From assembly GCF_017874425.1 (NCBI RefSeq), contig NZ_JAGGLL010000016.1, positions 1 through 64,000 of the forward strand: a DNA stretch of 64,000 nucleotides, written 5' to 3'. This document shows, one piece after another, positions 17,504 through 27,078 of the stretch. The notes below the pieces were generated by a model. That model saw only the letters and a program-made list of their open reading frames with translations, ran no database searches and was not told where the DNA came from. The DNA is from Clostridium punense. Lineage in GTDB: Bacteria; Bacillota; Clostridia; Clostridiales; Clostridiaceae. The translations under genes and the position numbers were made by a program. How positions within the stretch are numbered: the first letter of the stretch is position 1; each line of letters begins with the position of its first letter.

Positions 17504-19801
17504 ATGAAAAGTTTGAATTTAAATGAAGAAAACACTCATGAAAGACATAAAGTAGCAGTATTCAGGCTGATTTTAATAACAATCTTTGCGGTCATATTGT
17601 CCTTAATTATTTGGTCAACCCTTTGGAGAGGAAACGAACTGGTTATTCATTCTTCCCTAGAGATTGCATGCATATTTGTGGGAGTCTCCACTTTCTTACT
17701 GAGTTGGAACACCTATCACCATGATAATTGGATAAACAGGATGATAGGCTTTGGTTTTTTTATTACTTCTTGCTTTGACTTGATTCATGTTTATTATTAC
17801 CAGTCTATGTATAGATACAAGGATCTACCAATTGACTTACCATTAAAGTTTTGGATGATAAGTAAGTTGACTCTAGTATTGGTGATTTTTATGTTAGGTT
17901 ATTGTTCTAAGATACAGGAAAGTATAAAGGTTTGTCATTTTATGAGAGTAAGGAGAATTCAGGGGGAAAACAGTGCCAACAAGGGCAAATGGCTATCTCT
18001 TATAACTTCAATAGCATTTGTAGTGGTAATGTGGTATGTATTCTATAATATAGCTTTTATTAATCTTTATACTGACCAAGGAGTAACTAAAACGAAGATT
18101 ATTTTGGAATTAATAATAACTGTACTTTTAATTGTAACCCTAATTAAGCTTCATAGAACTAGTGAGTTAAATGAGAAGGTAAAATTAGAATATATTTTTA
18201 TGAGTTTATTAGCTATGATTGTTAATGAGATATTTGCTTTATCAGCTACAAAATCAACTTCCTTCTTTTTACTATTAGGACATGTAATGAAAATTGTCAG
18301 TTACCATTTTCTTTATAAGGGGATTTTTGAGACCACTGTAAGGGAACCTCATAGAAAGATGGAAGAGGCAAATAGTAAATTAGTGGATATATTAGATGCA
18401 GTTCCAGTAGCCTTAGTAACCTATAATGAGGATAATAAACTGTCGTATGCTAATAAAAGCTTTGAACAGGTTATAGGATGGAGTCGAGAGGAATTAATTG
18501 GGTTAAGTCCAGCAGAATTTTTAAAGATTATTCCTAAGGCCGAGGAGCACAAAGAAGAAGCTCTAGTAGAGCAGGTTTTAAAGACCGGAGAAAAAGTAAA
18601 TGGGGTTATAAGAACCTATAGTACCTCAAAGGGTGATAGGATAAAGCTTTTGGTTAATGCTCATAAAATTAATGATGGGGCACTAATGATTTTTAATGAT
18701 GTAAAAGCTGAGCAACAAATTGCTGACTTAAACCTACAAACCCAGATAATTTTAAATTCTATTGGAACTCCAGCGGTGATACTAGATAATCTAAATAGAA
18801 TTACAGCACATAATATAGCTTTTACGAATTTAATTCATAGAGATGATATTGATATAGTTAAAATGAGTATAGATGAACTTATTACAATGCTTGATGGTAG
18901 TATAACTTTGTTAGATAAAAAATATGACAAGGACATCTTAATAGAAGAATCATATGAAGGTTTTTTTCAATGCATAAATGGAAAACAGAGGAGTGTTCTT
19001 ATAAAGGTTTCTACGATTTATAACATAGAAAATGAAAATATAGGGGCAGTTTGTGTAATTCAAGATATAACAGATGAAAAGGAAAATCAGCAGAAACTAA
19101 TTAACCAAGAAAAACTAGCTCTTCTAGGACAAATGTCTGCTACTATTGTTCATGAAACAAGAAACTTTTTAACCACTATAAAAGGCTGTAGTCAGCTAAT
19201 TCAAACCTATACTAAAGAAGATAGGATTAAACTGTATGCAGAAAAGATAAATTGCAATACAAATGAGGTAAATAAGATAATTAGTAATTTATTAACTATG
19301 TCTAAACCTAGCAAAGCTGTTATGGAGGAAGTATCTATAAATGACTTAATTTATTCATTAAAGAGTACTTTAGAGACCTCAACTATGACAAAAGGGGTAG
19401 ATGTTCAATTCAACTTAAACTTTGATGAGAGGTATATACTTTGTGATGAAGGACAAATTATGCAGGTGATTTTAAACCTATGTAAGAATGCTATGGATGC
19501 TATGAGTGATACCAAGGATGCTCTTTTAACTATAGAAACAGGACTTCGTGAAGAGAATGAAGAGTTATTTATTAAAGTATCTGATAATGGAGTAGGAATT
19601 TCTCAGAAGAATCTAGCTAAGATTGGAACACCATTTTTTACTACTAAAAAATCTGGTACAGGATTAGGTTTGAATGCTTGTTACCAAATAATTAAGAATC
19701 ACAAAGGGAAAATCGAGGTTAAAAGTGAGGAAGCTAAGGGAACAACCTTTATAATAACAATTCCTTGTGTAACCTATGAAGACTTAGCAGAAATAATTTA
19801 A
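17504..19801 (+). CDS. Membrane sensor histidine kinase (MASE3-like, PAS), sporulation-kinase type
   Basis: 765 residues from the ATG at 17504, preceded by TTTGGGGGATG; an upstream in-frame TTG at 17492 lies inside the ribosome-binding sequence. Seven or eight hydrophobic segments fill residues about 20-280, with the FDLIHVYYY text of MASE3-type sensor domains. A PAS domain (about 295-405) and a second PAS-like region (about 410-525) follow. The HisKA box is VHETRNFLTTIKG (His550) and the HATPase has NLCKNAMDAM, DNGVGIS and GTGLGL. This layout resembles KinB-like kinases that feed Spo0A. No partner regulator is adjacent, so it is an orphan kinase; the signal is unknown. Confidence 0.88.
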   Translation: MKSLNLNEENTHERHKVAVFRLILITIFAVILSLIIWSTLWRGNELVIHSSLEIACIFVGVSTFLLSWNTYHHDNWINRMIGFGFFITSCFDLIHVYYYQSMYRYKDLPIDLPLKFWMISKLTLVLVIFMLGYCSKIQESIKVCHFMRVRRIQGENSANKGKWLSLITSIAFVVVMWYVFYNIAFINLYTDQGVTKTKIILELIITVLLIVTLIKLHRTSELNEKVKLEYIFMSLLAMIVNEIFALSATKSTSFFLLLGHVMKIVSYHFLYKGIFETTVREPHRKMEEANSKLVDILDAVPVALVTYNEDNKLSYANKSFEQVIGWSREELIGLSPAEFLKIIPKAEEHKEEALVEQVLKTGEKVNGVIRTYSTSKGDRIKLLVNAHKINDGALMIFNDVKAEQQIADLNLQTQIILNSIGTPAVILDNLNRITAHNIAFTNLIHRDDIDIVKMSIDELITMLDGSITLLDKKYDKDILIEESYEGFFQCINGKQRSVLIKVSTIYNIENENIGAVCVIQDITDEKENQQKLINQEKLALLGQMSATIVHETRNFLTTIKGCSQLIQTYTKEDRIKLYAEKINCNTNEVNKIISNLLTMSKPSKAVMEEVSINDLIYSLKSTLETSTMTKGVDVQFNLNFDERYILCDEGQIMQVILNLCKNAMDAMSDTKDALLTIETGLREENEELFIKVSDNGVGISQKNLAKIGTPFFTTKKSGTGLGLNACYQIIKNHKGKIEVKSEEAKGTTFIITIPCVTYEDLAEII

Positions 19802-19812
19802 ATAAATGAATC

Positions 19813-19850
19813 AAATGCATTAGGCTTATAACAAAGTCTAGTGCATTTTT
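19813..19850 (+). terminator. Rho-independent terminator
   Basis: A 15-bp stem (AAATGCATTAGGCTT / AAGTCTAGTGCATTT, with G-T pairs) followed by a T-rich run, 12 bp after the kinase gene. Confidence 0.82.
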
Positions 19851-20069
19851 ATTATATAAAAAAATTAGTTTTCATCTACATGTTGGAAGCTTAAGGTTTG
19901 GCATGTCCTTTGAAACATGAGCATCAGTGTAAATCATTTAGCTTTAAATAAATAGATAAAGCGGTGGAAAGGAATAAAAAAATATAAGTTTATTTACTTT
20001 GTCATATTTTTTAACAAAACCTCTGTTGTAGCATAAAATAACTATATAAAGTATTATGGGGGGATTAGG

Positions 20070-21869
20070 TTGTACAACTATTCTGCCAGCTATGGAGATA
20101 GATATGAACATAAAAAAGCCCAATCAAATTTAAATGGGTTTAGACAAAGCAATGAGAGATTTAAACAATTTTATTTAAATCCTGATTATGAAACTTATAT
20201 TATAGAATACACTGGGGATATTCTTAAAGCTTTCGAAAGCATAAGCTATGCAGCCATTACAGTTACAGGCCCCGTTTTTGCATTAGTGGCTTTGCCTAAG
20301 GGTGAATTAAATACTCTTCTTCAAGATATTCCTCAAATAATTTATGTAGAAGGTAGCTTTCCTTTTAGTTTATCTCCTTATAAGGTAGTTAATACTAATG
20401 ATTACTATAATTTTATGGATGGGACAAATTCAGCTTTAAATGGTGAAGGAATTGTTGTTGGAATTATAGATACAGGGATTGATTACTTAAATCCTAGATT
20501 CATGACAAGAGATGGAAATACAAGAATCATAAGCATTTGGGATCAAACCTTGCAGCAGGGCACATCTCCTAAATCAATTGCCTATGGTACGGAATTCTCA
20601 AAAGAAGATATTGATTTAGCCATTAAAGCAAAAAATACGGGGAAGAACCCTTATGATATTGTGGCTCATAGGCCAGAAAATGAGCATGGTACTGCAATGG
20701 CTGGGATAATCGGTGGAAGAAGGCTTAGTGATAAGGATTTTTTTACTAGTGCTGCACCTAATTGTGAATTTGCTGTTGTAAAGTTAAAAAAGGCAAAGGA
20801 AAGCACCTTAGAGCAAACCGGAGTAGATAAGGAAGGCGTAGATGTTTATGAAAGTGCTGACATTCGAATGGCACTACTCTATCTTTCTGAGCTTCAAGCC
20901 AAAACAAATAAACCTATGGTGATTTATACTCCTTTCGGAAGCAATGTGGGAGGACATGATGGCGGTGGGCCTATTGAAAGATATGTTGATTCTTTAACTC
21001 AAAGAAGGGGGTTAGAAGCTGTAGAAAATACAGGAGAAGAAGCCTTAGCTAATACCCATACTAGTGGTATGTTTTCTAGTACAGGGGAAGAAAGGATAAT
21101 TGAAGTCAGCGTAGATCCAAGGCAAAAAAATTTATATGTTTCTATTTGGATGAGAAGACCAGATAGGGTGAGTATGGGGATTAATCCGCCTATAGGCAAT
21201 GGGACAGGAAGAATACCTTCCATTTTTAAAGAGGGGGAAGAGGTAAGAATTCAAATAGGGGAAAGTATTGCTACTATAAAATACTATGTATCTTTTATTA
21301 ACGGGGATCAGTATGTGGGTATATTAATTAGAAATGCCTATAGTGGTATTTGGAAAATAACTGTTTATGGAGATTATATTGTTAATGGGAGGTTTGATGC
21401 ATGGTTGTTCCAGAGAGACTTGTTATATGAGGATACTAGGTTTCTAATTAATGACCCCTTTATAACTCTAAGGCTTCCTTCTACAGCTACTAGTATGTTA
21501 ACAGCTTCATACTTTGATAGCGAAACAAAAACTCCAGTGCCAATAGCAGGTAGGGGCTTTACTAGAGATGGAAGAATTAAACCTGATGTGTGTGTGGGAG
21601 GAACTAATATATTAACAACTGGGTTAAACGGAGCAGACATTGTAATTAGTGGTGCTGGCGCAGCGGGGGCAATTATCTGTGGAGCAGTGGCCTTGATAAT
21701 GCAATGGGGCCTTGTGCTGGGAAATGATAAAAATTTATTCACCTCTAAGATAAGAACCTATTTGATAACCAGTGTAACTGAAATGGAAGGAATAACTTAT
21801 CCTAACCCTCAATCAGGCTATGGTATGCTAAGTTTTAAGAAGTTATTTGAGACTTTGGATGTTTTATAA
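20070..21869 (+). CDS. Csp-like subtilisin-fold pseudoprotease (Asp and His kept, Ser to Gly)
   Basis: 599 residues from a TTG preceded by GGGGGG. Same prodomain (about 34-101, FYLNPDYETYIIEY) and subtilase core as the array upstream. It is the only copy keeping the canonical Asp134 (IIDTGID); His206 is present in an altered setting (NEHGTAMAG), but the nucleophile is Gly530 (SGAGAAGA) and the oxyanion Asn is Glu323 (TGEEA). The loss of Ser to Gly matches what is reported for CspC of C. difficile. It stops right after the subtilase fold (KKLFETLDVL) and lacks the C-terminal tail found on the tandem copies. It stands alone between two kinase loci, 6.4 kb from the main array, with its own terminator. 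Confidence 0.84.
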   Translation: MYNYSASYGDRYEHKKAQSNLNGFRQSNERFKQFYLNPDYETYIIEYTGDILKAFESISYAAITVTGPVFALVALPKGELNTLLQDIPQIIYVEGSFPFSLSPYKVVNTNDYYNFMDGTNSALNGEGIVVGIIDTGIDYLNPRFMTRDGNTRIISIWDQTLQQGTSPKSIAYGTEFSKEDIDLAIKAKNTGKNPYDIVAHRPENEHGTAMAGIIGGRRLSDKDFFTSAAPNCEFAVVKLKKAKESTLEQTGVDKEGVDVYESADIRMALLYLSELQAKTNKPMVIYTPFGSNVGGHDGGGPIERYVDSLTQRRGLEAVENTGEEALANTHTSGMFSSTGEERIIEVSVDPRQKNLYVSIWMRRPDRVSMGINPPIGNGTGRIPSIFKEGEEVRIQIGESIATIKYYVSFINGDQYVGILIRNAYSGIWKITVYGDYIVNGRFDAWLFQRDLLYEDTRFLINDPFITLRLPSTATSMLTASYFDSETKTPVPIAGRGFTRDGRIKPDVCVGGTNILTTGLNGADIVISGAGAAGAIICGAVALIMQWGLVLGNDKNLFTSKIRTYLITSVTEMEGITYPNPQSGYGMLSFKKLFETLDVL

Positions 21870-21944
21870 CTGCAATAAACAATTCTAATTATAAAAGTTT
21901 TTTACAAGTTAATATAAACTCATTTAAAATTAAAGTAGAGACTA

Positions 21945-21989
21945 AATAAATGGCTTTCTAGAGGTAATTCTCAGGAAAGTCTTTTATTA
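21945..21989 (+). terminator. Rho-independent terminator
   Basis: An imperfect stem (AATAAATGGCTTTCTAGAG / CTCAGGAAAGTCTTTTATT) with T-rich 3' arm. The rest of 21870-22232 is AT-rich, with no other assignable site. Confidence 0.6.
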
Positions 21990-22232
21990 ATTTATTGGCT
22001 TAATAATTTTGTTAGTATAGTCAGTTATTAGAGGTTATTTTTAAAAGGAACTGAAAAAATATTTTAATAGAAGGGATTTTTATGGATAGATAGTTTTTCT
22101 TATTGACACGGAAATGACAATGAAATAGTTTATAATTAAGGTAGGAATTTAGAAAATTACATAGCTATGATTTAACAAAGGCTATACTAGTAATTTATAG
22201 AGATAAAGTTTATTAATATAGAGGTGAATTAA

Positions 22233-22934
22233 TTGAATAAGTCAATTTTAATTGTAGATGATGAGGATAATATTAGAAATCTTTTAGCGGTGTACTTAAG
22301 AAAGGAAGGTTTTGAAATTTACGAAGCAGATAATGGAGTTGAGGCTCTAAACCTAATTAAAAACAATAGGATAGATTTTATAGTGTTAGATATAATGATG
22401 CCTATAATGGATGGGTTTGAAACTTTAAAAATCTTGAGAAAAGATAGTGATATTCCTGTGATGATGCTTAGCGCTAGGGCAGAAGATGAGGATAAGCTTT
22501 TTGCTCTTGGCTTTGGAGCAGATAACTATGAGACTAAACCCTTTAGTCCTAAGGTATTGGTAGCTAAAATTAAGGCACAAATTAAGAGGATTTACGGAAT
22601 AGAAAGCAAGGAACAATCTAAGGATTTAAATGGAGTAATCTTCGGAAGCTTATATGTGAATGAAAAGGCTCATAAGGTAACAGTAAATAAGGAGGAACTT
22701 AACTTATCTCCTACTGAATTTTCCCTTCTAGTTTATTTTGTAAACAATAAAGGTATAGTTCTAACAAGAGAGCAAATTTTAGATGCTATTTGGGGTTATG
22801 ATTTTGAGGGAGATTTAAGAGTAGTAGACACCACAGTAAAGAGGCTTAGGGAAAAACTTAAGGAAAGTGCCAGCTTAATTACTACAGTGAGAGGTTTTGG
22901 ATATAAGTTTCAGGAGGAAAGTCAAGGGGACTAA
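22233..22934 (+). CDS. OmpR/PhoB-family response regulator
   Basis: 233 residues, TTG start with GAGGTGA upstream. Receiver domain 1-115 has the acidic pair Asp10-Glu11, phospho-acceptor Asp53 (VLDIMMP) and Lys102 (ETKPFSP). The winged-helix DNA-binding domain (about 130-230) has NLSPTEFSLL and TVRGFGYKF. The cognate kinase gene follows after 151 bp, and the two are likely co-transcribed. Targets cannot be told from sequence. Confidence 0.93.
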   Translation: MNKSILIVDDEDNIRNLLAVYLRKEGFEIYEADNGVEALNLIKNNRIDFIVLDIMMPIMDGFETLKILRKDSDIPVMMLSARAEDEDKLFALGFGADNYETKPFSPKVLVAKIKAQIKRIYGIESKEQSKDLNGVIFGSLYVNEKAHKVTVNKEELNLSPTEFSLLVYFVNNKGIVLTREQILDAIWGYDFEGDLRVVDTTVKRLREKLKESASLITTVRGFGYKFQEESQGD

Positions 22935-23085
22935 TCCATATAATAGAGGATTAATTATAAAAAGTGCCTAAAACTTATTCTTTAGAAGAATACTATGGTG
23001 ATAATTAAATAGAACCAATTTAGTGAAGGATTAATCTGGTTTATCTATAATAAACAGTAAATTTAGTTGAAATTTGAGGTGAAGT

Positions 23086-24579
23086 ATGGACGGGAGGATA
23101 ACAGTAAGAGGTAGTGTAGCTAAAAAACTTTTTTTGATAACTGTAATTTTATTTATTTCTTTTTTAGCTTTTACTCTTATAACACAGAGAGTATTTTTTG
23201 AGAAAATGTACTATAACAAAAAAGAGGTAGATATTCAAAGTAATGTAGAGAAGTTTAGGCAAATCTTGGTTCTAGCTCAAAGTGAGGAAGAGGTTCTTCT
23301 TGCAATGAAGGATTTTGAAGATAGATATAATACTTCTATGGCTATAGTGGATACTGAAAGAAATATTACTGTAGTTTTTAATACAGGACATAAAAAAATA
23401 GATGCAGATAAACAAACCCTAGTAAAGGATATTGTCAATGAATTTAAATACAACAGTGATTTGCAGCAGGAGCTCAACACTAGAGGAAAAATTACTTTTG
23501 TGGCTACAGACCCTAGAAGCAACACAAACAGTTTAGTATCTGTAGTTGTACAGAATTCCCAAATAGTTCTAGGTTTTACTTCCATGCAATCTATAAAGGA
23601 AGCGGTAGGAGTTATCGAAATATTTTATAAGTACTTTTATTTAGCAGCTATTGTTATAATAATACTTTTATCTTCGGTTTACACTAGAATGATAACAAGT
23701 CCATTAAAAAGAATAAATAAGGTAGCAATGAAAATGGGACACTTAGATTTTAGTGAAAAATGTGTAGTAAACTCTCAAGATGAAATAGGAAGCCTTGCAA
23801 ATTCTCTGAATTTTTTATCTTCAGAGCTACAACATTCTTTAAACTCTCTTCAAAGTGCTAATGCAAAGCTAAGACAGGATATTGATAAGGAAAGAAAACT
23901 TGAAATCATGCGTAAAGAATTTATTGCTGACGTATCTCACGAATTAAAGACACCGATAACCTTAATTAAGGGTTATGCTGAAGGCATTAAGGATGATGTG
24001 TTTTCTAAGGAGGAAGTAGACTATTCCCTTGATGTAATTATAAGTGAATCAGATAAGATGGGAAACTTAGTTAAAGATATGTTAGAGTTATCCACTTTGG
24101 AAAGTGAGACAGCAGTTTTAAAGACTGAAGTTTGTAGCATTGGACAAATCATTGAAGGAACCATAAAAAAGCTGACACCTTCTATTAATGAGAAGAAAAT
24201 TAAGGTGCATATGGACTTAGAAAGAGATTTAAAGTTTAAAGGGGATTGTTTCAAGCTAGAGCAAGTGGTTACTAACTTTTTAACCAATGCTGTAAGACAT
24301 ACCAACCTAGAAGGTGATATTTGGATAAGCACGAAGACTATAGAAGGAAAAGGTGTGGTTTCTTTTGAAAATAGTGGAGCTCACATTGAAGAAGAGGCTC
24401 TAAGTAAAATTTGGGATAAGTTTTACAAAGAAGATAAATCAAGAAATAGAAAGCTCGGTGGAACTGGCCTTGGGCTATCTATTGTAAGGAAGATTATTGA
24501 ACTTCACAAGGGAGAGTATGGGGTTAAAAATACTGAAAGAGGGGTTATGTTCTACTTTATTATAAAAAGAGAAGGTTAA
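23086..24579 (+). CDS. Two-component sensor histidine kinase (HAMP)
   Basis: 497 residues. TM1 about 12-34, an extracytoplasmic sensor region about 35-177, TM2 about 180-203, HAMP about 204-258, HisKA with VSHELKTPITLIKG (His285), HATPase with NFLTNAVRHT, a diverged ENSG (usually DNG) and GGTGLGLSIVRKI. AGGTGAAGT precedes the ATG. It pairs with the OmpR-type regulator upstream. The ligand is unknown. Confidence 0.92.
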   Translation: MDGRITVRGSVAKKLFLITVILFISFLAFTLITQRVFFEKMYYNKKEVDIQSNVEKFRQILVLAQSEEEVLLAMKDFEDRYNTSMAIVDTERNITVVFNTGHKKIDADKQTLVKDIVNEFKYNSDLQQELNTRGKITFVATDPRSNTNSLVSVVVQNSQIVLGFTSMQSIKEAVGVIEIFYKYFYLAAIVIIILLSSVYTRMITSPLKRINKVAMKMGHLDFSEKCVVNSQDEIGSLANSLNFLSSELQHSLNSLQSANAKLRQDIDKERKLEIMRKEFIADVSHELKTPITLIKGYAEGIKDDVFSKEEVDYSLDVIISESDKMGNLVKDMLELSTLESETAVLKTEVCSIGQIIEGTIKKLTPSINEKKIKVHMDLERDLKFKGDCFKLEQVVTNFLTNAVRHTNLEGDIWISTKTIEGKGVVSFENSGAHIEEEALSKIWDKFYKEDKSRNRKLGGTGLGLSIVRKIIELHKGEYGVKNTERGVMFYFIIKREG

Positions 24580-25009
24580 GATATTTAGCTTCAAAATTAA
24601 CAATTATATAGCCTTAAAGATTTAAACGAGACTTAAAACCCTCTATGCTTAAAACTGTGTAGAGGTTAAGTTTTTTTATGATTATGAATACATTACACAA
24701 AAAATATGTCTATTTATTTTAAGTAATAATGTACAATTATGTAGAATTTTGATAATATAATATTGAAGGATAATTATTATTAATTACACATGATGACTAT
24801 AGGTTAATAAATTAAAAGAATTTAAAAATGGAAGAGTCAAGTTTGAAGGTTTATAAAAATAAGGACTTTTCAGATGAAGTTCATTGTGTTTAGTTAAGAA
24901 ATCTTTAGAAAGCTAATACTGAATTTGGGACAAGCTAACTAGTGACTTAATTACATATTAGAACACTTTAGGAGCACAACTTTTCAAATTATGAAATGAG
25001 GGGATAGAA
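24580..25009. other. Intergenic region with one terminator
   Basis: Apart from the terminator at 24631-24677 this 430-bp AT-rich stretch shows no ORF and no promoter with both elements at proper spacing. Confidence 0.5.
24631..24677 (+). terminator. Rho-independent terminator of the two-component operon
   Basis: The arms ACTTAAAACCCTCTA and TAGAGGTTAAGT enclose a 14-nt loop (two As bulged in the 5' arm) and are followed by seven Ts. Confidence 0.8.
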
Positions 25010-26809
25010 ATGAAAGGAACAGTAGTATCCGTTTGGATGCAAACTTGTAGAAAATTGTATGGTGATTCCAATGTTGACAGCACCATGGAATACGTTGGAT
25101 GGGGAAGCGGAAGAGTATTTTCACCTGTTGAGGATGTAAATGATAGTGATATTAAAAAGTTTATAGAGAGAATGTCTTCTAACCAAAGCATCACTACAGA
25201 ACAATTATGGAGAGCCATTGGTAATGATAATATTAATTCCTTTGCTAAGGTTTATCCAGTATTTTTTAAGCATGAGACTACCTATGGATTTTTAAAGTCT
25301 CTTTATGATATTCATATTGTAATGACACAAAAGATTCCAGGGGCAAAGCCGCCATTTGTAGATATAAAACCAGTATCTTCAAGAGAAGCAGTGATGAAAT
25401 ATCAATCTAAGAGAGGTATGTTTGATTATTTCCTAGGAATGCTAGAAGGAAGCTTTAAATACTTTAATGAAAAATATGAGTATACTGTAGAGAAAAAGAC
25501 TGAGGATTCCTTAGAGATTAAAATAGTCTTTGATAAAGAAATATATCAAAAGAAAAGTTATTTCTTTAATAAAATAACTTCACTAGGTTTTGTTAAGTCC
25601 ATAGCAGGAAAGGCGACAATCTTTACTTTCCTTATGAGCTTAATTGGTTCTTTAGGAGTATTAGGTTTTGATAACATAGTAAAAGCTTTAATATTAACAG
25701 GAATATCTTCCATTGCTACTTTTGTAGGGGTGGGATTACTACTTAAGCCAACTAAAGACTTGATAAGACTTTCTAACAAGCTAAACAAAAATGAATTCTT
25801 TGAAGATAGAGAGATTATAACTAAGGATATCTTTGAAGATATATTTGGTGGCCTTAAAGCTCACATGAAGAGTATGAGCTCTGACTTTGTGGTATTTAAT
25901 GGTATTACCGAGGAAATGAGAGATTTTGCTGAAAAACTAAGTAAGATTTCAGATAATATGGATAGAACTTCTAGTGAGATTTCTGATGTTGTAGAGCAGG
26001 TGGCAAGCACTTCAGTAGATCAAGCTCAAAATACAGAACACGCTGCATCAATTTTAAATGATAATATTAATGCTTTAAAGGTTATTGTGGATAGTGAAAA
26101 CAATAATAAAGAAGAATTAGAGGGAACTATTGAAAAAATCAATTCAAGCTTTGATAAGGTTGAATCCGTAAGTAATAATATAGAAAAAACCCTAAACAAC
26201 TTCCAAGAAGTTAAGGTTAAAGGTGTTCAACTTGGGGACAAGGCTAAGGATATTACTAATATTGTTTCTATAGTTGCTCAAATTTCTGACCAAACAAATC
26301 TACTTGCACTTAATGCATCAATAGAGGCTGCAAGAGCTGGTGAGCAAGGCAGAGGCTTTGCAGTAGTTGCTGAAGAGGTAAGAAAGCTTGCAGAGCAAAC
26401 CAAGAGTGCTGTGGAAGAAATCAATTCAAATTTAGTACAATTTGTTCATGACATAGATGGCTTAGTTGACAACATCGAAGAACAGTACGATACTCTTCAA
26501 CATGAAACTAAGGGTCTAGAGGAGATAAGAAAAGTAAGTTATGAATCCACTATGTCTGTAAGAACTGTTTCTAAATCTATGATTGAAACTATAAATGATT
26601 TAGATAGAGAAGCTCAATCTATTGGCTCTATGTACGAAACAATTGAGTCCCTAGCAGCCATAGCAGAGGAAAACTCAGCTTCCACTGAGGAAGTAAGTGC
26701 AAATGTAAGCTCTTACACAGAGGAAATAAGACATTTAATTCAATCAATTAATGAGTTTAAGAAGATTGCTGAGTACTTTAAGGAAGACTTAGAGAAGTAT
26801 AAAATGTAA
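25010..26809 (+). CDS. H-NOX (heme NO/O2-binding) methyl-accepting chemotaxis protein
   Basis: 599 residues. Residues 1-180 are an H-NOX heme domain whose numbering follows the Thermoanaerobacter (Caldanaerobacter) protein exactly: proximal His102 (YDIHIVMT), Pro115 (GAKPP), the propionate-binding Tyr131-Ser133-Arg135 (YQSKR), and distal Tyr140 (FDYFLG), which in that protein stabilises bound O2. Two membrane segments follow (about 200-243) and then a methyl-accepting signalling domain (about 320-590) with the hairpin tip [20 protein letters not shown]. The heme domain is cytoplasmic, ahead of the membrane anchor, as in other clostridial H-NOX receptors. GAGGGGATAG precedes the ATG. It is expected to steer motility in response to NO or O2. 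Confidence 0.95.
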   Translation: MKGTVVSVWMQTCRKLYGDSNVDSTMEYVGWGSGRVFSPVEDVNDSDIKKFIERMSSNQSITTEQLWRAIGNDNINSFAKVYPVFFKHETTYGFLKSLYDIHIVMTQKIPGAKPPFVDIKPVSSREAVMKYQSKRGMFDYFLGMLEGSFKYFNEKYEYTVEKKTEDSLEIKIVFDKEIYQKKSYFFNKITSLGFVKSIAGKATIFTFLMSLIGSLGVLGFDNIVKALILTGISSIATFVGVGLLLKPTKDLIRLSNKLNKNEFFEDREIITKDIFEDIFGGLKAHMKSMSSDFVVFNGITEEMRDFAEKLSKISDNMDRTSSEISDVVEQVASTSVDQAQNTEHAASILNDNINALKVIVDSENNNKEELEGTIEKINSSFDKVESVSNNIEKTLNNFQEVKVKGVQLGDKAKDITNIVSIVAQISDQTNLLALNASIEAARAGEQGRGFAVVAEEVRKLAEQTKSAVEEINSNLVQFVHDIDGLVDNIEEQYDTLQHETKGLEEIRKVSYESTMSVRTVSKSMIETINDLDREAQSIGSMYETIESLAAIAEENSASTEEVSANVSSYTEEIRHLIQSINEFKKIAEYFKEDLEKYKM

Positions 26810-26866
26810 AAATAGTTTTACAGAAAAAACTAGATTATAAGAAAAATTTGTTAGTTTTAAACTAGT

Positions 26867-26914
26867 AAAGCCATACATAATAGAGGAATTAGTTCTCTAT
26901 TATGTATGGCTTTT
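26867..26914. terminator. Bidirectional terminator between convergent genes
   Basis: A perfect 19-bp stem (AAAGCCATACATAATAGAG and its complement, 9-nt loop). The plus strand ends in TTTT; the minus strand has a shorter T-rich tail. It serves the chemotaxis receptor gene and possibly the convergent radical SAM gene. Confidence 0.85.
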
Positions 26915-27078
26915 AAATCATTTACAGTTTTCTATGTATTATGAGATAACTCTTTTTTATTATATGTAAACTTAACTTTCTTCTTATGAAAACCGTATAA
27001 GATGAAAAATCAATAGTCTAAAAAACACCTAGTTATAAACAATTTAAAGCTAGGTAGAACAGTGGGGTAAAAAGATAA

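Noticed and set aside
22103-22136. TTGACA and TATAAT as promoter of the OmpR-type operon
   Set aside because: The spacer is 22 bp, too long for a sigma-A promoter; no better -10 at 17 bp.
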